Source: Ceratopteris richardii
Taxonomy: Eukaryota; Streptophyta; Polypodiopsida; Polypodiales; Pteridaceae
Assembly: GCA_020310875.1 (NCBI GenBank)
Contig: CM035431.1
Location: forward strand, 14,794,562-14,858,561
Length of the DNA stretch: 64,000 bases
Direction: 5' to 3'
Shown here: piece by piece, positions 46,746-56,689 of the stretch
Numbering within the stretch: the stretch's first letter is position 1
How the letters are laid out: every line of letters begins with the position of its first letter
Notes under the pieces: model-generated
The model's input: only the letters and a program-made list of their open reading frames with translations
Database searches by the model: none
Told to the model about the DNA's origin: nothing
Program-made: the position numbers and the translations under genes

Positions 46746-48331
46746 TATGACTCTTTCATTGCTAAACACTATGCATATATGAGTCAAGTAGTTGCATGTG
46801 AAGAGCCTAACTGTTTTGAGGGTGCAAGCAAGTATGGAAAATGGAACCAAGCAATGAATGAAGAGGTAAAAGCACTCCATGAGAACCACACTTGTTCATT
46901 GGTGCCTAAAACCAAGGACATGAAGGTTATCGCCAACAAATGGATATACAATGTGAAAAGAAATTCAAATGGCAGCATATCTAGGTCTAAAGCAAGGCTT
47001 CTAGCCAAGGGTTTTGCACAAGCCTATGGTACTTATTCTGGGGAGAACTTCAGCACTATAGCAAGGATGAGTACATCAAGAAATCTCAGTGTTATTATGG
47101 CCTTAAAGACTTGGAGGATCCACCAACTAGTTGTGAAGTATGCTTTCTTAAACAGTGACCTAGAGGAGACTATTTTCATGGAGCAACCCAAAGGTTTTGA
47201 AGATCATAGGTATCCACATCATGTGTGTAGGTTAAACATAGCTCCTTATGGTCTGAAGAAAGCGGCAAGATCATGGAATCAAAGGTAAAAGGAATATTTG
47301 GCAAAATGTGGCTATTTGAAAAGTGATGCCGACTCATCATTGTATATGACGATGGAAGGTAATCAGGTTTTCTACATTTGCATATATGTCAATGATCTTA
47401 TTCTTACAGGTAATAATGAAGCAAGCATTAGAGAGATCAATAAAAAGGTTGGAGAAGAATTCAAGATCTTAAATCTTGGAGAATTGTAGTACTTCTTAGG
47501 CATAGAAGTAATTCACAAGGAGCAAGGTATATATCTCATGCAAAGAAAGTAAATTCTTGATGTACTAACAAAGTATGGCATGTGTAATTGCAAGCCAATT
47601 GCAAACCCATTGGAGGCAAATGTAAAGCTGAGTGCAAATGAGGGAGAAGACATTGAAGGTGTTACTTTGTACAGATCCATCGTAGGATCTTTGAATTACG
47701 AAACTCTTACTGGTCAGACATCAAACATGTAGGAGGAGTTCTCTCACAATTTATGCAAAGTCCCAAAGTACATCTAATGGCAGTCAAGAGAGTTCTTAGA
47801 TATCTTAAGGGTAGTATAAATGAAGGTTAATTCTATGCCTATGATGAGGACTTGCAAGTAAAAGCCTATTGTGATGCAGACTAGGCAGGTTCAAAAGATG
47901 ATAGGAGAAGTACAAGTGGCTATGTAGCCATGATTGGAAGCAAGACTATCTCATGGAGCTCTAAGAAGTAGTCAATAGTAGCCCTATCATCCACCGAAGC
48001 TGAGTATAGAGCCTTAGCCCTCATCACATGTGACATTACATGGCTGAAGGATCTCTTTAAAGGCTTGAACTTGCAGGTAGGATAGATTCCAATCATGTAC
48101 AACAATATGAGTTGTGTACACCTAGCTTCAAATCGAGTTTTTCATGCTAGGTCCAAGCACATTGAATTACACTATCACTTCATAAGAGAGAAGGTGATTG
48201 CAAAAGAGGTCAAGGTGGACCATGTAAGTACCCAAGATCAATTTGTAGATATGTTTACAAAAGGATTGGAAGGAATGAAGCTACTAGAATTCAAAAGAAG
48301 CATTGGCATGATAGAATTCAGTCCAAGGCTT
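46746..48331 (+). pseudogene. Copia-I pol: RT and RNase H, broken
   Basis: The + strand frame starts inside the integrase/RT linker (YDSFIAKHYAYMSQVVACEEPNCFEGA). RT follows (KYGKWNQAMNEEVKAL, ANKWIYNVK, FLNSDLEETIFMEQPKGFEDHRYP), with an active site changed from YVDD to YVND near 47385. RNase H ends at 48331-48346 with FHARSKHIELHYHFIREKV. Stops at 47287-47289 and 47487-47489 and frameshifts near 47740 split it. The catalytic change and the stops make it inactive. A polypurine tract and LTR start follow. Confidence 0.88.
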
Positions 48332-48361
48332 GAAGGGGAGTATTGAAAATCAAGCCTTGGA
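48322..48361 (+). promoter_or_regulatory. PPT hairpin of copia-I (12-bp perfect stem)
   Basis: TCCAAGGCTTGA (48322-48333, pol end) is the exact reverse complement of TCAAGCCTTGGA (48350-48361, inside the LTR). The 16-nt loop AGGGGAGTATTGAAAA holds the polypurine tract and the TG start of the LTR. Confidence 0.8.
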
Positions 48362-48620
48362 GACGACCAAAATTTACTTCGGCGTTTTTCTAGTGTTTTT
48401 TTGGTATTTTTCCGATGGCCTAAAAATCTCAGGGTCACACAATTTGGTGTCTCTCCAATGTTTTTTGGGTACTTTTCTAGTATTTTTTTTGGTGGCCTAA
48501 AAGTCTGAGGGTCATGCATTCTGGTGTCTCTCCAATGTTAAACTGGTACTTTTATGGTACTTTTTTTGGTAGTCCAGCAAGTGTTCTGAATATTTCCCTA
48601 AAGTCTCGGAGGTATGGATG
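48344..48620 (+). repeat. 3' LTR of copia-I (far end unclear) with 77-bp tandem repeats
   Basis: Starts TGAAAATCAAGCC after the purine tract. It contains about 2.5 units of a degenerate 77-bp repeat: ggtgtctctccaatg ends at 48460 and 48537, each unit with long T runs followed by ggtatttt/ggtacttt. The end is a guess because copia-J sequence follows without a clear boundary. Confidence 0.6.
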
Positions 48621-48633
48621 ACAAGTGGACCTA

Positions 48634-49990
48634 TTAATTAGAGGCTTTGATGTGCTTTGATTTTGCATGATGAATAGGATTCTTTGATATCATGATGCTT
48701 AATCTCACATTTTTGCAATAAATGATCACCTTTTCATCAATGTAGACTCCCATGTCTTCAATTAAGTACTTAATCCATGTTTCTTCACAAACAGCTTGAG
48801 CAATGCCTCTACATTTAGCTTCTGTTACTTGACAAAACAACATTTGGTTGCTTCTTGCTACTCCATGAAATGGTTGCACTTCCAAGTGAGAATGAAAATC
48901 CACTAGTTGACTTTGATCCATGACATTTCTTGCCCTATCTACATCTATGTATGCATATATACATGGCTAAACCTTTCTCTCATAAAACAAGCCAAAATTG
49001 CATGTTCCTTTCACATGTCTCAATATACATCTCACTATGTCCAAGTGCACTTTGCATGGTTTATTCATAAATTGGTTCACCACTCTTGCATTGAAATTAC
49101 TTAAATTCCTAAAAGGTATTTTAACTCTCCAAAATCCAACATAAAAAATTCTACTTTTAGTTGCTTTTTCAAATCAGCAATCCTCTTTTCATCGTTTCCA
49201 ATAATGATCAAATAATCCATATAAATCACAAATAGAATCCTTTTGCTTCCTTGATCCTATACAAATAGTGAATAATCAACCTTTGATTCCATGAATTTAA
49301 GATCCAATAGCTTTTTAGTAAATCATTCACACCATGCTCTTGGTGCTTGTTTCAATCCATAAAGCACTTTCTTCAATTTACATACATAATCAAGATACTT
49401 TTGATGCACATAGACTTTTGGTCGCTACATATTAACTTCCTCATGCAATTTTCTATTCAAGAATGGATTCTTAACATCCATTTGAAATAACTTTTAATTG
49501 TTCATAGAGGCCCATGTAATCATGCTTCTCACCATTGTCATTTTCACCCATGGACTAAACATTATATTATAATCCAATTCCTATACTTCTATATATCCGT
49601 TTGCAATTGGATGTGCTTTATATCTCTCCACTCAGCCATCACTTTTGCCTTGCCTTTATAAACCCATTTCAATTCAATAGCTTTCTTATTTGGTGGAAAT
49701 TTCACTAATTCCCATGCATCATTCTTTTTCAATGTCTTCATATCATTATCCATTGCTTTGCATATATCTTCATCTTTTGATGCATTATGATATTTCTTTG
49801 ATTCATCATGCTTGATTCTCTCTACCATGCATGCATAATGAAGCTTCATAGACTTGTTGTATCGATTGAGTCTATCCACAAGATGCCTTACTCTTGTAGA
49901 TCTTCTCATAAGAGTTTCTCCATTTGATTTTGAACGTGTCTCTCTTCTTGCATGTAGAGGAAAATATTTTTACTTCTTATTTTTCAACAT
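48634..49990 (-). pseudogene. Copia-J relic: linker, RT and RNase H
   Basis: RNase H pieces (VTEAKCRGIAQAVCEETWIKYL, NPIHHAKSKHIKA) lie at 48634-48921, RT palm and fingers in several frames at 49100-49560, and the RT N-terminal linker (RRSTRVRHLVDRLNRYNKSMKLHYACMVERI, ICKAMDNDMKTLKKNDAWELV) at 49589-49909. The active site near 49200-49225 reads YMDY instead of YVDD. It is heavily mutated and has no gag, protease or integrase. Its upstream side stops next to the solo LTR at 50006. Confidence 0.75.
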
Positions 49991-50128
49991 CCTAGGTGTA
50001 ACTATTGTTGGAGGAGATGGTGGACACCTCCAGAGATGAGATGGTGCTGCAAATTCCTGCTTCACACTAGCCAAAACTAGGTTGAAGAGTGCAAAGTAGA
50101 CCTTTTGAGCTTTCCAAGAAGCACAAAT

Positions 50129-50358
50129 TGTTGGAGTTAGACGTCTGCGGAAGCACGCGAACAGCACAAGGAAGAAGAAGAAGCTTGGAGCACAACACAC
50201 AAGACTGAATGTATTACTAGAGAATGTACAAAGATAAGTAGCCCATTAGGGCAATAGGCGTATATACAAGCCGGGGGAAAAAAACCTCCTAAAGAGGGAA
50301 AAAAGTGCCCCGGCAGTCCTAGAGTGTTCACACACATCACTGCCTAAATATATCAACA
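50129..50358 (-). repeat. 3' LTR of intact copia-A
   Basis: TGTTGGAGTTAG to TATATCAACA, 230 bp, next to the C-rich complement of the polypurine tract at 50359-50371. Confidence 0.97.
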
Positions 50359-50378
50359 AATCCCCCCTGGGAGTGATG
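50335..50378 (-). promoter_or_regulatory. PPT hairpin of intact copia-A
   Basis: CATCACT (50335-50341) and AGTGATG (50372-50378) pair around the LTR end and polypurine tract. The stem is 7 bp, with wobble extension. Confidence 0.5.
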
Positions 50379-50432
50379 CGGTGAACAAGGAGCTGGCACT
50401 CATGTATAAGGAAGTGCCAAGCTATGTGGAAA

Positions 50433-53400
50433 TCACTCCACAAAAGGAAGTAAGCCCAAAGCTTTGCGGAAAGCTTCAAACTTCTCCCTAGGCAGAGCCT
50501 TCGTGAAAAGGTCTGCTATGTTCTCCTGCGTGGGCACATATGCCAAGCTGATCTCCCCAGCAGAGAACCTCTCCCTGACATAGTGATAATGCACCTCAAT
50601 GTGCTTAGTGCGAGCATGGAACACAGGGTTCCTCGCAACTGCCGATGCGCTCTGACTGTCAGTGAAGATGGTGGTGGCAGAAGACTGGCCAACACCCAAA
50701 TCAGCCATAAGGCGTCTGAGCCACACACACTCAACAGTCGCTGTGAAAGCTGCCCTATACTCAGCCTCATAACTGGAAGTGGCCACAGTAGGCTGCTTCT
50801 TGCTCAACCAAGATATACATGAGCTACCAAGCATGAAGCAAAAACCACTGGTGGACACACGAGTGTCATAGCAACCAGCCCAATCTGAGTCAGAAAAAGC
50901 ATGCAAATCTGGCGGTAGTGATCCCCCCTTGGGATAAAACAACCCAAGTAGCCGAGTACCACTCAAGTAGCGAAAGATGCGCTTAACCGCTTTCCAATGC
51001 ATGACTCTTGAGCAATGCATGAACCTGCTCATCTGTGAGACAACAAACTGAATATCTGGCCGAGTAATGCATAAGTAAATCAAGCATCCAACAGCCTGCT
51101 GATAGAGAACAACATCAAATGCATCTCCAGCATCATGAAGACTCAATCGTAAACCTGTCTCCATAGGAGTGGCAATAGGCTTACAGTCTTCAAGGCCAAA
51201 ACGCTGCAATAATGTGTCAATATATTTCGTTTGACACAAAGCCATTCCACCATCAACGTGCATAAACTGAATGCCCAAATAGTGATGCAAATGCCCCAAA
51301 TCAGACATCTCAAATGAGGCATGCAAATCAGCCTTAAAATCAGCAATATGTGTCTCAATAGGACCAGTGAGCAGCATGTCATCAACATAGACAACAATGA
51401 TAAGAAGCACATCATTAACACGCTTAACATATAAGGTGCTTTCAGTTGGACTGTTCTCAAAACCATGTGCAATCAGATAGGCATGTATCTTCTCATACCA
51501 AGCACGTGGTGCTTGCTTTAAACCATATAACGCCTTCTTTAACCTGCATACCTGGTTTTCATGCCCTTTCTGCACAAAGCCACGGGGCTGAAAAACATAC
51601 ACTTCTTCATGCAAGTCACCATTCAGAAATGCTGTTTTAATGTCCAACTGATGTACATTCCAACCATGATCGGCTGCAAGTGCACAAATGCTCCGAACAG
51701 TAGTCATACGGCATGTAGGTGCAAAGGTCTCATCAAAATCAATGCCTCTTTCCTGCGCATAACCCTTTGCAACAAGCCTAGCCTTATACCTGTCAACTGT
51801 ACCATCAGGTTTACACTTCAACTTGTATACCCACTTAGTGCCAATGGCCTTCTTGCCAGGAGGCAAGTCACATAAAGACCATGTACCATTCTTCATTATA
51901 GCATCATATTCAGATTGCATAGCAGCCATCCAATTTTCTGAATTTTGTGCTTCATCAAAAGAAACAGGCTCATTCTCATCACAGAGACTAGATGCAGCCA
52001 TAGCATAGCAATCTGATGCAAAGGAGGCACTATGAGAGCCTGAACGAGTACGATATGACAAAGGTGCATCTAATTTGCTGTCACGCAAAGTCTGCACCAG
52101 CCATTTTGGCATAGTTTTTGCCTGCTCAATATCAGCTCTCTCATCAACAAGTGCATCATGTAAATCTGCATCAGATATGGAATGATCTGCATCATCATAT
52201 GAAACCTGCAAAGGCTGAGAAGTTGCCTCATTAGGACCAGCACTAGCCTGTCCACCTGTAAAAAGAGGCATCAAAGTATCATACATGTCTTTGGAGCTAA
52301 CAGATGTCTCCTTAGTACATGAAAGCAATGGCTGAATAGCATCTTCCACAAAGACAACATCACGGCTAACCAGAATGCGTTTAGTCTGTGGATGATACAG
52401 ACGATAGCCTTTACTTTCAGAACTGTACCCAACAAAAATACATTTTACTGCCTTATCATCCAATTTTCTGCGATGTTGTTCAGGCACTAATGCATATGCC
52501 AAACAACCAAAAACACGCAGATGAGCAACAGATGGCTTGCAGTCATGCCAAGCCTCATATGGAGTGATAGACTGCAATGCTTTAGTGGGACACCTGTTCA
52601 GTACATATGCTGCACACATGACAGCCTCAAGCCAGAAACTATGTGGTAAAGCCTGACTTTTGACCATGCACCTCGCCATCTCCATGAGTGACCTGTTCTT
52701 TCGTTCAGCAACTCCATTCTGTTGAGGTGTATACGGCACTGTACACTGGTGTTTTATCCCACGTTCAGCCAGAAATGCATTAAAATCTGAAGACATATAT
52801 TCCCCTCCTGGATCAGAACGGAGGGTGCCCATTTTACATGCTGACAGATTTTCAGCCAAAACCAAAAACTGTTTGAAGCACATGAACACTTCGGACTTTG
52901 CTTTGAGTGGATATACCCATGCATGCCTGGAAAAATCATCAATGAAAGTCACGAAGTAAAGGTAATTTCCAAAAGAGGGTGTCTGCATAGGACCACAGAC
53001 ATCACTATGTACAAGCTGTAATTTCTGCGTAGCCCGAACTGAACCATCTTTTGGAAAGGAAGAACGCTGCATTTTGCCCAAAATACAGCCTTCACAAACA
53101 TGTTTTCCAGGTGCCTCAAGTTTGGGCAAAGAGGACACCATTTCAGATTTCTGCAGGCGTAACAAACTAGCAAAATTCAGATGACCAAAGCGTGCATGCC
53201 AAAGCTTTGCATCTGACATAGCCTGAGAATCATGAACTGCACATGCCGAATCATTCACAGATCTTTCATAGTCTATGAGCTTATACAGCCCACGACATAA
53301 AATGCCAGAAGCAATAATCACATCGCCATTTGAGAGATCATGGACTATACACCTGTCATCAACAAATTTCACAACCAAGCCAATCTTGGCTAATGCAGAA

Positions 53401-54698
53401 ACTGATAACAGATTCTTTTTGATCCCTGGCACAAATAAAGCATCTGACAAAGTGAAAGAACTACCATCAGCAGTAGTCAAAATGATCTTACCAACTCCCA
53501 TAACACGATAAGAGGAGTTATTGGCGCATGTGACAGTATTCCCTGTAGGAGCAGGCTCAAGTGAAGAGAAGAAACTGTGCTGCGAGGTAATATGTTTGGT
53601 CGCCCCACTGTCAAAGTACCAAACATCTGAGTCTACTGCAGACATGCACTGATCATGAGAAGATGGGTCAAAACTGCAGACAGTAGTAAACGCCCATTCT
53701 TCTTCCTGCACAAGATTTGCAGACTCTGTTTTTGGTGTAGAGGCCTCTGCAACAACCATTCCAGCCTCTTTCTTCTTTGCCTCTTTAGCAGCCAGTTTTG
53801 GACAGTTCTTTATAATATGATCATTTCCTTTACAGTACTTGCAGAACAATTTCTGCTTTTCTGATTTCTTTTCATCTTTATCCTGGTTCTTCGATTGTGC
53901 AGCATTTGCAGATTTCTGCTTACTAGTAGAAGAGCTCCATTGTCCTTTGCCCTTCTGACTAGCCAGGAAAGCTTGATCTGCAAAACGCATAATGGACCTG
54001 TTCTGCCTGGACTGATCTTCCTGCAACAGAACAGAGACTAATTCCTCAAATGACAAGGCATTCGGATTGCCTTTCATCATCAACCAAAGAGTAGAGGCAA
54101 AACTCTGATATGAATCAGGAAGACCATTCAGAACGGTCTGCACAAGTGAGCTATCTGGTATAACCTCATCAACAGAAATCAATTGTTCCTTCAGGTCTTT
54201 GATCTTTGTAAGAAAACTGTCCATAGAATCACCTTCATTCATGTGCTCACTCTCCAACTGTTTTCGGAGGTAAGCAACACGAGCCTCATTCCTAGCCTGG
54301 TACAAAGTGGTAAGTGTATCCCAAGCATCCTTTGCTGTTCTGCAAGAGCGAATGTGAGGAATAATGGCACGTTTGACAGACAAAGCTATCAATGCATGTG
54401 CCTGGGCATCTCTGCCATCCCAACGAATCTGCTCTGCAGTAGGTGCAACAGAAACAGCAGCACGAACAGGAATCTGCGGAATATCATCTTCGACACCATC
54501 TTCATCAGCTCCAACACCTGTATTTGCAGTACCTGTCGTTACAGGTGTAACAGGACGTCTCTCAACACCCTGCACAATGTTCCACAATCCTTTTGCAACC
54601 AGTACATGTCGCATCATATAAGCCCATAATGGGTAGTTGGTACCATCCAACTTATCCTCAACAGCCAACATACGGAATACATCACTGCTTTCAGCCAT
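50433..54698 (-). CDS. Copia-A gag-pol polyprotein, 1,421 aa, uninterrupted
   Basis: One frame from ATG at 54698 encodes all copia functions in order. Gag covers about residues 1-300, with zinc knuckle C286-C289-H294-C299 for RNA packaging. The aspartic protease has D363-S364-G365. GAG-pre-integrase zinc residues are H501, H506, C535 and C538. Integrase has D566, D629 and E665, the last two spaced exactly DD35E. The RT palm has YVDD at 1104-1107. RNase H starts with SDSDWAG at 1269 and has catalytic E1311 in EAEYRA. The integrase-RT order marks Ty1/copia. Two residues are unusual: RSDPGGEY, where relatives have Asn or Gly for Pro, and SSYEAEY with Tyr for Ser/Cys. The stop at 50433 lies 75 bp before the LTR. 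Without a frameshift, Gag:Pol ratio would have to be set by another route, as in other single-ORF copia elements. Confidence 0.96.
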   Translation of the reverse strand: MAESSDVFRMLAVEDKLDGTNYPLWAYMMRHVLVAKGLWNIVQGVERRPVTPVTTGTANTGVGADEDGVEDDIPQIPVRAAVSVAPTAEQIRWDGRDAQAHALIALSVKRAIIPHIRSCRTAKDAWDTLTTLYQARNEARVAYLRKQLESEHMNEGDSMDSFLTKIKDLKEQLISVDEVIPDSSLVQTVLNGLPDSYQSFASTLWLMMKGNPNALSFEELVSVLLQEDQSRQNRSIMRFADQAFLASQKGKGQWSSSTSKQKSANAAQSKNQDKDEKKSEKQKLFCKYCKGNDHIIKNCPKLAAKEAKKKEAGMVVAEASTPKTESANLVQEEEWAFTTVCSFDPSSHDQCMSAVDSDVWYFDSGATKHITSQHSFFSSLEPAPTGNTVTCANNSSYRVMGVGKIILTTADGSSFTLSDALFVPGIKKNLLSVSALAKIGLVVKFVDDRCIVHDLSNGDVIIASGILCRGLYKLIDYERSVNDSACAVHDSQAMSDAKLWHARFGHLNFASLLRLQKSEMVSSLPKLEAPGKHVCEGCILGKMQRSSFPKDGSVRATQKLQLVHSDVCGPMQTPSFGNYLYFVTFIDDFSRHAWVYPLKAKSEVFMCFKQFLVLAENLSACKMGTLRSDPGGEYMSSDFNAFLAERGIKHQCTVPYTPQQNGVAERKNRSLMEMARCMVKSQALPHSFWLEAVMCAAYVLNRCPTKALQSITPYEAWHDCKPSVAHLRVFGCLAYALVPEQHRRKLDDKAVKCIFVGYSSESKGYRLYHPQTKRILVSRDVVFVEDAIQPLLSCTKETSVSSKDMYDTLMPLFTGGQASAGPNEATSQPLQVSYDDADHSISDADLHDALVDERADIEQAKTMPKWLVQTLRDSKLDAPLSYRTRSGSHSASFASDCYAMAASSLCDENEPVSFDEAQNSENWMAAMQSEYDAIMKNGTWSLCDLPPGKKAIGTKWVYKLKCKPDGTVDRYKARLVAKGYAQERGIDFDETFAPTCRMTTVRSICALAADHGWNVHQLDIKTAFLNGDLHEEVYVFQPRGFVQKGHENQVCRLKKALYGLKQAPRAWYEKIHAYLIAHGFENSPTESTLYVKRVNDVLLIIVVYVDDMLLTGPIETHIADFKADLHASFEMSDLGHLHHYLGIQFMHVDGGMALCQTKYIDTLLQRFGLEDCKPIATPMETGLRLSLHDAGDAFDVVLYQQAVGCLIYLCITRPDIQFVVSQMSRFMHCSRVMHWKAVKRIFRYLSGTRLLGLFYPKGGSLPPDLHAFSDSDWAGCYDTRVSTSGFCFMLGSSCISWLSKKQPTVATSSYEAEYRAAFTATVECVWLRRLMADLGVGQSSATTIFTDSQSASAVARNPVFHARTKHIEVHYHYVRERFSAGEISLAYVPTQENIADLFTKALPREKFEAFRKALGLLPFVE

Positions 54699-54966
54699 GG
54701 CCGGTGACTAAAATACCTTGATGCAGAAAATTGACTGTATCTAAAAAAGTTGAACGGAACTGCACAAACGAGTTCTGCTAGACCTGTAGCAGACTTTGAG
54801 ACGCTTAAACTGGCGAACAGAAACTGGTATATACCTTTGGCACAAAAGGACGAAATAGCCTGCACAAGCGCTACGATAGTGCGTTCGGAGGCCGAAACGA
54901 GCTCAGATCGCGATTTTGGCTGCAAACGGAGGAGTGTCGACGGCGCCCTAGAAGAAGCGATGACCT
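54699..54966 (-). other. Leader of copia-A
   Basis: Untranslated stretch between PBS and gag ATG; presumably carries the packaging signal. Confidence 0.6.
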
Positions 54967-54978
54967 GCTCTGATACCA
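54967..54978 (-). promoter_or_regulatory. Primer-binding site of copia-A
   Basis: The reverse complement is TGGTATCAGAGC, two bases from the 5' LTR; perfect initiator tRNA-Met site. Confidence 0.95.
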
Positions 54979-54980
54979 AT

Positions 54981-55210
54981 TGTTGTAGTTAGACGTCTGC
55001 GGAAGCACGCAAACAGCACAAGGAAGAAGAAGAAGCTTGGAGCACAACACACAAGACTGAATGTATTACTAGAGAATGTACAAAGATAAGTAGCCCATTC
55101 GGGCAATAGGCGTATATACAAGCCGGGGGAAAAAAACCTCCTAAAGAGGGAAAAAAGTGCCCCGGCAGTCCTAGAGTGTTCACACACATCACTACCTAAA
55201 TATATCAACA
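54981..55210 (-). repeat. 5' LTR of intact copia-A
   Basis: TGTTGTAGTTAG to TATATCAACA, 230 bp, four differences from its partner. A GTATATAC motif in mid-LTR is the likely TATA box. Confidence 0.97.
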
Positions 55211-55440
55211 CAAATAATCCCCCAAGTACTTTGGAAGGTGATCCTCAAATCATTGGATCAAAATAGATAACTTAGAGTTTCACCAAGAACCAAAAACTTG
55301 GTATTTTGGTCACTACACCTGCTCAGAGAAATGAATAGTACCCCTTCCGTGGTAAAAATTGGAAAAAATCTTTTTGGCAATATCTAATTAACTAAGAAAG
55401 ATAACTTCCACAAGTTATTTCACTAGAAATGATCAACTAT

Positions 55441-55939
55441 GCTCAGAGAATGATGCTTAGCAAGACTGAGATGAATCTTGACATTTTAGGTTGTTAATAG
55501 TATGCAGACCATAGAGCAATGTTTTGATCATATCTCGAGAATGGCTGTGGAAATTGACATGAAACTTTGTGAAATACAAATAGAATATCTAATGAATCTA
55601 CATCAACTTAAATCAACAAGTATACACTGAGAAATGGATCAGATAAGCTCACTATTATGAGTAGTATATGATAGAGTAGAAGAGATGAGACATGGGACGA
55701 TTATATGTATGAATGCATATAAATTACATTGCCATTGGCAATGAATGATTGCACAATGTGAGGTCAATAGAAGAGCTATAATGTGAGCTCAATATGCCAC
55801 ACAAACTCCTCTGAAAGTGTTGCTATCTCATCCTTCTTCCACATGACTAGATAGTCCTCTTTTATAGCCTTTTGTTGGAGCCAAGATTCAAGTTTGAATT
55901 CGAATCTTTACCTCAAAGTGATCCAAATTTTAGGACTTG
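55441..55939. other. Unassigned, AT-rich, LTR-like
   Basis: No coding domain. The phrase gttttgatcatatctcgagaatggctgtgg resembles LTR or leader sequence of plant elements, but I cannot define ends. Confidence 0.3.
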
Positions 55940-56060
55940 ATTTTCCATAATTCTTCACCAAATAATTCATGGAAAGATTCTCCTCCAAGTGGGATTGCCC
56001 TCCATGGCCTTGATCTCCTCCTGCATTGCTTCTTGCCATTCCCTACATGTGTTAGTTTCT
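55940..56060 (-). pseudogene. Copia fragment: RT N-terminal linker
   Basis: The - strand reads EWQEAMQEEIKAMEGNPTW near 56045-55990, the conserved start of the copia RT domain. Only about 100 bases are recognisable. The family is uncertain. Confidence 0.6.
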
Positions 56061-56099
56061 ATAACCTCCAATTGAAATCTCCTGTATGGAAGAGATAAA

Positions 56100-56689
56100 G
56101 TGAATGATAGATCACATAATTTATATTCTTCAGAGTTCACTGATGTACTTCTCCTACCCCCATCCCTGTGCTACGATCTACCTAGTGTTACCTCCCTATC
56201 AAACACCCCCTTTTCCAATCCTCCATCCCGTCGCCTTCCTTTTCCCCATACCCTTTCATCTTACTTCTCCTCGCTCCCCCTGCTTTGTCCCTCTTGCTTC
56301 TCCATGCTCCCCCTGGCTTGCCCCTCTTGCTTTCATGCTCCTTCCTTGTCGCCATCCCCTTCCCACTTCCTCCCCTTCACCACCCCCCCCCCTTCACCAC
56401 CCCACTCATCCCCTCAGCTCTTCAGGTTGCCTCAACCCCCCTCCTCGTCTCCCCCTTGGGCTCTTGAAGATCAACAAGAAATAATGCAAAGAAAGAAAGG
56501 CATAGGAGATTGGTCGGAGTCTAAAGAGCCTTTGGAGACTAAAGAGTATGTAACAACTAGTAATGATACTTTATACTTGATTAACAACTTTGGAAATGTA
56601 CCACTAGTACAAAAGAATGGTTTTCAAAATACATTGAGTGATGTTTTCTCTCCTAGCATTTCTTTGCACCATGGGTAAGAGATTATTAT
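56100..56689 (+). other. Unassigned pyrimidine-rich stretch with an open frame
   Basis: The + strand is open from 56100 to 56678, but 56140-56470 is C/T-rich and gives Pro/Ser/Leu-rich protein in more than one frame, as expected from composition. The last 60 codons look less biased but match nothing I know. I do not call a gene. Confidence 0.3.

Larger units (their letters stand above)
50129..55210 (-). mobile_element. Copia-A, complete and apparently intact element (5.08 kb)
   Basis: Two 230-bp LTRs differing at four positions (about 1.7 percent), a perfect PBS, a polypurine tract and one uninterrupted gag-pol frame of 1,421 codons. It is flanked by CAAAT at 50124-50128 and 55211-55215. It is the only element in the window with no visible inactivating lesion and could be autonomous, or could have been until recently. 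At least three decayed relatives are in the window (1-1310, 1311-3326, 7786-8655). Confidence 0.97.
50006..55435 (-). repeat. Solo LTR of the B/F copia family, split by copia-A; TSD ACTAT
   Basis: Two pieces, 50006-50128 and 55216-55435, join into an LTR of about 343 bp. It starts TGTTGGAGGAG and ends AATGATCA, flanked by ACTAT at 50001-50005 and 55436-55440. Most of it aligns with the copia-F LTR at 32068-32362. No PBS or polypurine tract adjoins it. This is the product of recombination between two LTRs. Copia-A later inserted into it with a CAAAT duplication. The last 40 bases are supported only by the CA end and the duplication. Confidence 0.85.

Noticed and set aside
56100-56678. 192-codon + strand frame as a host gene
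   Set aside because: Most of it is C/T-rich sequence open in two frames; no domain, no supporting context.
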